Origin: CAYXVJ01 sp964558445
Lineage (GTDB): Bacteria > Bacillota > Clostridia > Saccharofermentanales > Fastidiosipilaceae
Direction of reading: 5' to 3'
Length of the DNA: 64,000 nucleotides
NCBI GenBank assembly: GCA_964558445.1
Contig: CAZLEA010000005.1
Coordinates: forward strand, 24,282 to 88,281
The translations under genes and the position numbers were made by a program. Below the pieces are notes generated by a model, which was not told where the DNA came from, made no database searches, and saw only the letters and a program-made list of their open reading frames with translations. Positions 61,279 to 64,000 of this stretch are shown piece after piece (position 1 is the stretch's first letter; every line of letters begins with the position of its first letter).

Positions 61279-62238
61279 TTAGAACAAACTTGCTTCTGTC
61301 ATGCGTCTGCTCAGTAGATTCGTCATCAAGAGGAAACACACGTTAATAATCGAGTTGAAGAGGCCGACGGCGGTCGCATAGCTGTAATCCGCACCGATGA
61401 TGCCTCTGCGGTAGGTGTAGGTCGAGATAACGTCCGAGACGCTCATGATGCCCTCGGAATAGAGCAGCAAGATCTTCTCGTAGCCTACGTTCAGGATGCC
61501 GCCCATACGAAGAATGAAGAGAATCATGATGGTGGGCATCAAGTTGGGTAAGGTGACGTGGATCACTTGCTTGAAGCGATTCGCACCGTCAATCATCGCC
61601 GCCTCATACTGTTCTTGATCGATCGAGGTCAGCACCGCCAGGTAAATAATCGAGTTCCAGCCGATATTCTGCCAAATATCCGAGATCACGTAGATCAGGT
61701 AGAACTTATTTGCTTGCATCAAATAATTCTGCTTGGATCCGCCGAAAAATACGGCGATCTGGGAGAAGATTCCATCGGATGCCGTGTACGTTTTGATAAG
61801 TGAACATACAACGACAAGCGAGATGAAATAGGGCATATAGGTAATGGTCTGAACCGTCTTCTTGAACTTGGTGCTCCGTATCTCGTTGATCAGGAGGGCC
61901 AGAATAATCGGAGCCGGGAAGCCAAACAAAATTGTCAGACCGCTGATGGTAAATGTGTTACGAACCGTTCTGGTGAAGTGAACATCATTAAAGAAGTTCT
62001 GGAAATTCTTCATGCCAACCCAGTCGCTACCTGCAACGCCAAGGCGCGGGCGGAAGTCCAAGAACGCGATCTGTAGGCCATACATCGGTTTGTAGGCGAA
62101 GACAAATAAATAGATCAATACAGGCAAGATCAGTAAATATTTGAATTTATTCATCTTAAAATCGCGGCTAATTCGATAGGACAAACGTGATGATTTGAGA
62201 GCACGCGCAGGTACCTTGCTCATATTTAGATCGCTCAA
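61279..62238 (-). CDS. Sugar ABC transporter permease, LplB type (TTG start)
   Basis: 319 residues, six membrane segments (YLLILPVLIYLFVFAYKPMYG first), EAA loop EAAMIDGANRFKQVIHVTLPNLMPT. The start is TTG 62238, with AAGGAG eight bases upstream; an ATG at 62223 has no such site. Between solute-binding protein and LplC genes. Confidence 0.93.
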   Translation of the reverse strand: MSDLNMSKVPARALKSSRLSYRISRDFKMNKFKYLLILPVLIYLFVFAYKPMYGLQIAFLDFRPRLGVAGSDWVGMKNFQNFFNDVHFTRTVRNTFTISGLTILFGFPAPIILALLINEIRSTKFKKTVQTITYMPYFISLVVVCSLIKTYTASDGIFSQIAVFFGGSKQNYLMQANKFYLIYVISDIWQNIGWNSIIYLAVLTSIDQEQYEAAMIDGANRFKQVIHVTLPNLMPTIMILFILRMGGILNVGYEKILLLYSEGIMSVSDVISTYTYRRGIIGADYSYATAVGLFNSIINVCFLLMTNLLSRRMTEASLF

Positions 62239-62265
62239 GATACTATCTCCTTCATTTAGAGTAGT

Positions 62266-62291
62266 GAATACGGCGGCAAGCCACCGTATTC
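62266..62291 (-). terminator. Intercistronic hairpin after the solute-binding protein gene
   Basis: GAATACGG (62266-62273) and CCGTATTC (62284-62291) with an inner GGC/GCC pairing. No U-tract. Such hairpins protect the 3' end of solute-binding protein mRNA and lower permease expression. Confidence 0.6.
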
Positions 62292-62329
62292 ACTGCTGTC
62301 AATCTGCTTATAGAGTCTGCTTGCTAAGC

Positions 62330-64000
62330 TTAGCGAGCCATGAAACGATCGTAGGCGTTCTGGTTGATTTCCAGAAGTCTGGCCAGGTTCATGTTCTCGA
62401 GTTCCGAGACGAAATCATCGAAGGTATCCAGGCTCTGCTCACCAATGGTGAAACGGGCAGCAGCTTCCTTGACATAAGTCGAGATTGCGGTTTGGATGTC
62501 GAGGATTTCTTTGCTCTCCTCGGGTGTAAAGGAGACACCTGTAGGCATCTTATCCTTATAGGTTGCTTCTTCGTTCTCGTAGAACCAGATATTGTTGGCT
62601 TCGATCGAAGCTTCCGTGTTCTTCAGATAGAGCATGCGGGTAGCTTGGATACAGGGGCCACTCCATGTGGAACCGCCATACTTGGAGATCGCGTTGTTCA
62701 ATCCGTCCGGATCTTCTGTCACGATCGGTAGGTACTCGACTTCTCCAGCAGCATTGTATTCCCAAGATTCGCCCTCGGTACCGAAGTTCCAGTAGAGGTT
62801 GCCTTCTTCTGTGTAAGCATAGTCCAGCAAACGCATGGCGATCGGGAGCTTCTCGTCCGTGATATCGTTGCTGATGAAGGTGATCGAGGAAGGCTCGATA
62901 CCGAATCCGCCGAAGACAGAAGATAGATTGCCGTTGTCGTCTGTCGGGTAGCGAAGGCCGACCCACTCGGCGCCGTTACCTGCAGCGTTCGCGTCCATGA
63001 TCCAGTTGGACATCTGGCCCATCGAGGTAAACGAGATGCCCATGGCTTCGTTCAGCGCCTTGCTCTGTGCGAGGCTGTCGTCGAGCGTCATGACGTCTTG
63101 GTCGATCAGACCGGCGTCCCACCACTCGTTCATCTTGGCCATGTAGTCGCGCCACTCGGGCTGAGCCTGAGCAAGCTGGACCTTACCGTCGCCATCGATG
63201 TAGAGGCGATAGTCCGTGCCACCGTGGGCGCCGAATGCACCGGCAATACCCATGGAATTCCAACGGCTCCATGCGAAGCTGAAGGTCATGTCATAGGCTT
63301 CGTTGAAGACCTTGATGACGTTCTCGAATTCCGAGATGGTCTTGGGCTGTTCGAGGTTCTGCTCATCGAGCAGGTCCTGACGGACAACCGGACCGAGGTA
63401 GGTGTCGTTCCAACCGCCGTCTTCGCGGAAGAAGCCGTAACCGATGTATATGCCGTTATCGGTCTTCATCGCCTTGTCGTACATATCGTTGCTCTTGATA
63501 AACTTGTAGAAGTTCGGAGAATGCTCTTCGAGATGGTCGGCCAGGTCACGGATCGTACCCTCTTGGACGTGTCTCTCGGCTTCCTTCATGACTGCACCGT
63601 AGATGATATCAGGTAGGGTCTCACTAGCTAGAAGCAGGTTCAAGTCCTGTGTACCATCGGCACCCGCAGGCGGGAAACGCCAATCGATATCAACACCGGT
63701 ATTCTCCTCCAAGCCTCTATGGAAGGGCGACTCGTCTGCCGAACCATAGGCCGTGTTCAGGACATAACCGTGGTTAACATACCAAGAGATCGTAAGATCG
63801 GTATCCATCGGATAGCCGGTAAACTCATCACCCTTGCTATCGTCCTTGGACTCGCCCGGAGCTTCGCTCTTCGTTGTTTGTTTATCGCCGTCTGTTTGAC
63901 TCGGTTTCGTGGTAGAACCGCCACCGCCACATGCTGCCAAGACCAGCAGTGTGCCGGCGAGCATGGTCGATAGTGCCATCTTGAGTAATTTACTTCTCTT
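62330..64000 (-). CDS. Sugar ABC transporter solute-binding lipoprotein, 5' end outside window
   Basis: The frame is open to the window edge: residues KRSKLLK precede the first Met at 63979, making a typical positively charged signal-peptide start, so the true start is just beyond base 64000. Lipobox LLVLAACGGGG gives a lipid-anchored Cys, followed by a Lys/Glu/Asp-rich linker and a CUT1-type binding domain of about 500 residues (WYVNHGYVLNTAYG, LPDIIYGAVMKEAERHVQEG). First gene of the transporter operon. Related in design to the protein at 16448-18091 but clearly diverged. Ligand unknown. Confidence 0.93.
   Translation of the reverse strand, partial: KRSKLLKMALSTMLAGTLLVLAACGGGGSTTKPSQTDGDKQTTKSEAPGESKDDSKGDEFTGYPMDTDLTISWYVNHGYVLNTAYGSADESPFHRGLEENTGVDIDWRFPPAGADGTQDLNLLLASETLPDIIYGAVMKEAERHVQEGTIRDLADHLEEHSPNFYKFIKSNDMYDKAMKTDNGIYIGYGFFREDGGWNDTYLGPVVRQDLLDEQNLEQPKTISEFENVIKVFNEAYDMTFSFAWSRWNSMGIAGAFGAHGGTDYRLYIDGDGKVQLAQAQPEWRDYMAKMNEWWDAGLIDQDVMTLDDSLAQSKALNEAMGISFTSMGQMSNWIMDANAAGNGAEWVGLRYPTDDNGNLSSVFGGFGIEPSSITFISNDITDEKLPIAMRLLDYAYTEEGNLYWNFGTEGESWEYNAAGEVEYLPIVTEDPDGLNNAISKYGGSTWSGPCIQATRMLYLKNTEASIEANNIWFYENEEATYKDKMPTGVSFTPEESKEILDIQTAISTYVKEAAARFTIGEQSLDTFDDFVSELENMNLARLLEINQNAYDRFMAR

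Overview
The window reads as part of a draft genome from an anaerobic, plant-polysaccharide-degrading member of the Bacillota (Clostridia-like). Reasons: strong AGGAGG-type ribosome binding sites before almost every gene, araA/araB/araD with a GntR-LacI type araR, ROK-type xylR, LplB/LplC-type CUT1 sugar transporters, asnA-type asparagine synthetase, a CpsB/CpsC/CpsD (YwqE/YwqC/YwqD-like) phosphoregulatory set, and a wide range of carbohydrate-active enzymes. I cannot place it to genus. Five runs of exactly 100 N (1923-2022, 26494-26593, 39205-39304, 40485-40584, 49866-49965) are scaffold gaps of unknown true size.

Region 1 (1-24.8 kb) is a pentose island. It holds a GH127 arabinofuranosidase (cut by the window edge), a DEAD-box helicase, and a GH51-GH31-GH43 operon divergent from araR. 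Then come araA-araB-araD-GH42, a LacI regulator with a CUT1 transporter operon, and xylA-xylB divergent from xylR. Together these take arabino- and xylo-oligosaccharides in, trim them to L-arabinose and D-xylose, and pass them as D-xylulose-5-phosphate to the pentose phosphate pathway.

Region 2 (24.8-39.1 kb) is mixed: asnA, a small membrane protein, a MATE exporter falsely split by an assembly gap, a CE15-like esterase with ThuA and Gfo/Idh/MocA proteins, a cps regulatory operon (Wzz-like adaptor, BY-kinase, PHP phosphatase) without any glycosyltransferase, a deoxynucleoside salvage operon (nitroreductase, deoC, pdp), and a second sugar-isomerase plus Gfo/Idh pair facing an AraC regulator.

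Region 3 (40.0-41.3 kb) holds a type I-E-like CRISPR array with no cas genes nearby, whose repeats differ in an ordered way along the array. It is followed by an AT-rich leader, a 22-residue hydrophobic microprotein with an ideal ribosome binding site, and tRNA-Ser(GCT).

Region 4 (41.3-54.2 kb) has a GH130 phosphorylase with a LacI regulator, an MscS-type channel, a NUDIX hydrolase, a class A penicillin-binding protein converging with proB across a gap, a dCMP deaminase, a DUF4342 protein and a GH92 alpha-mannosidase.

Region 5 (54.2-64.0 kb) has pyrG, then an operon of a LarA-superfamily nickel-dependent epimerase homologue, a PfkB sugar kinase and 6-phosphogluconate dehydrogenase, which together look like an aldonate-to-ribulose-5-phosphate route, and finally a second CUT1 transporter operon that runs off the right edge.
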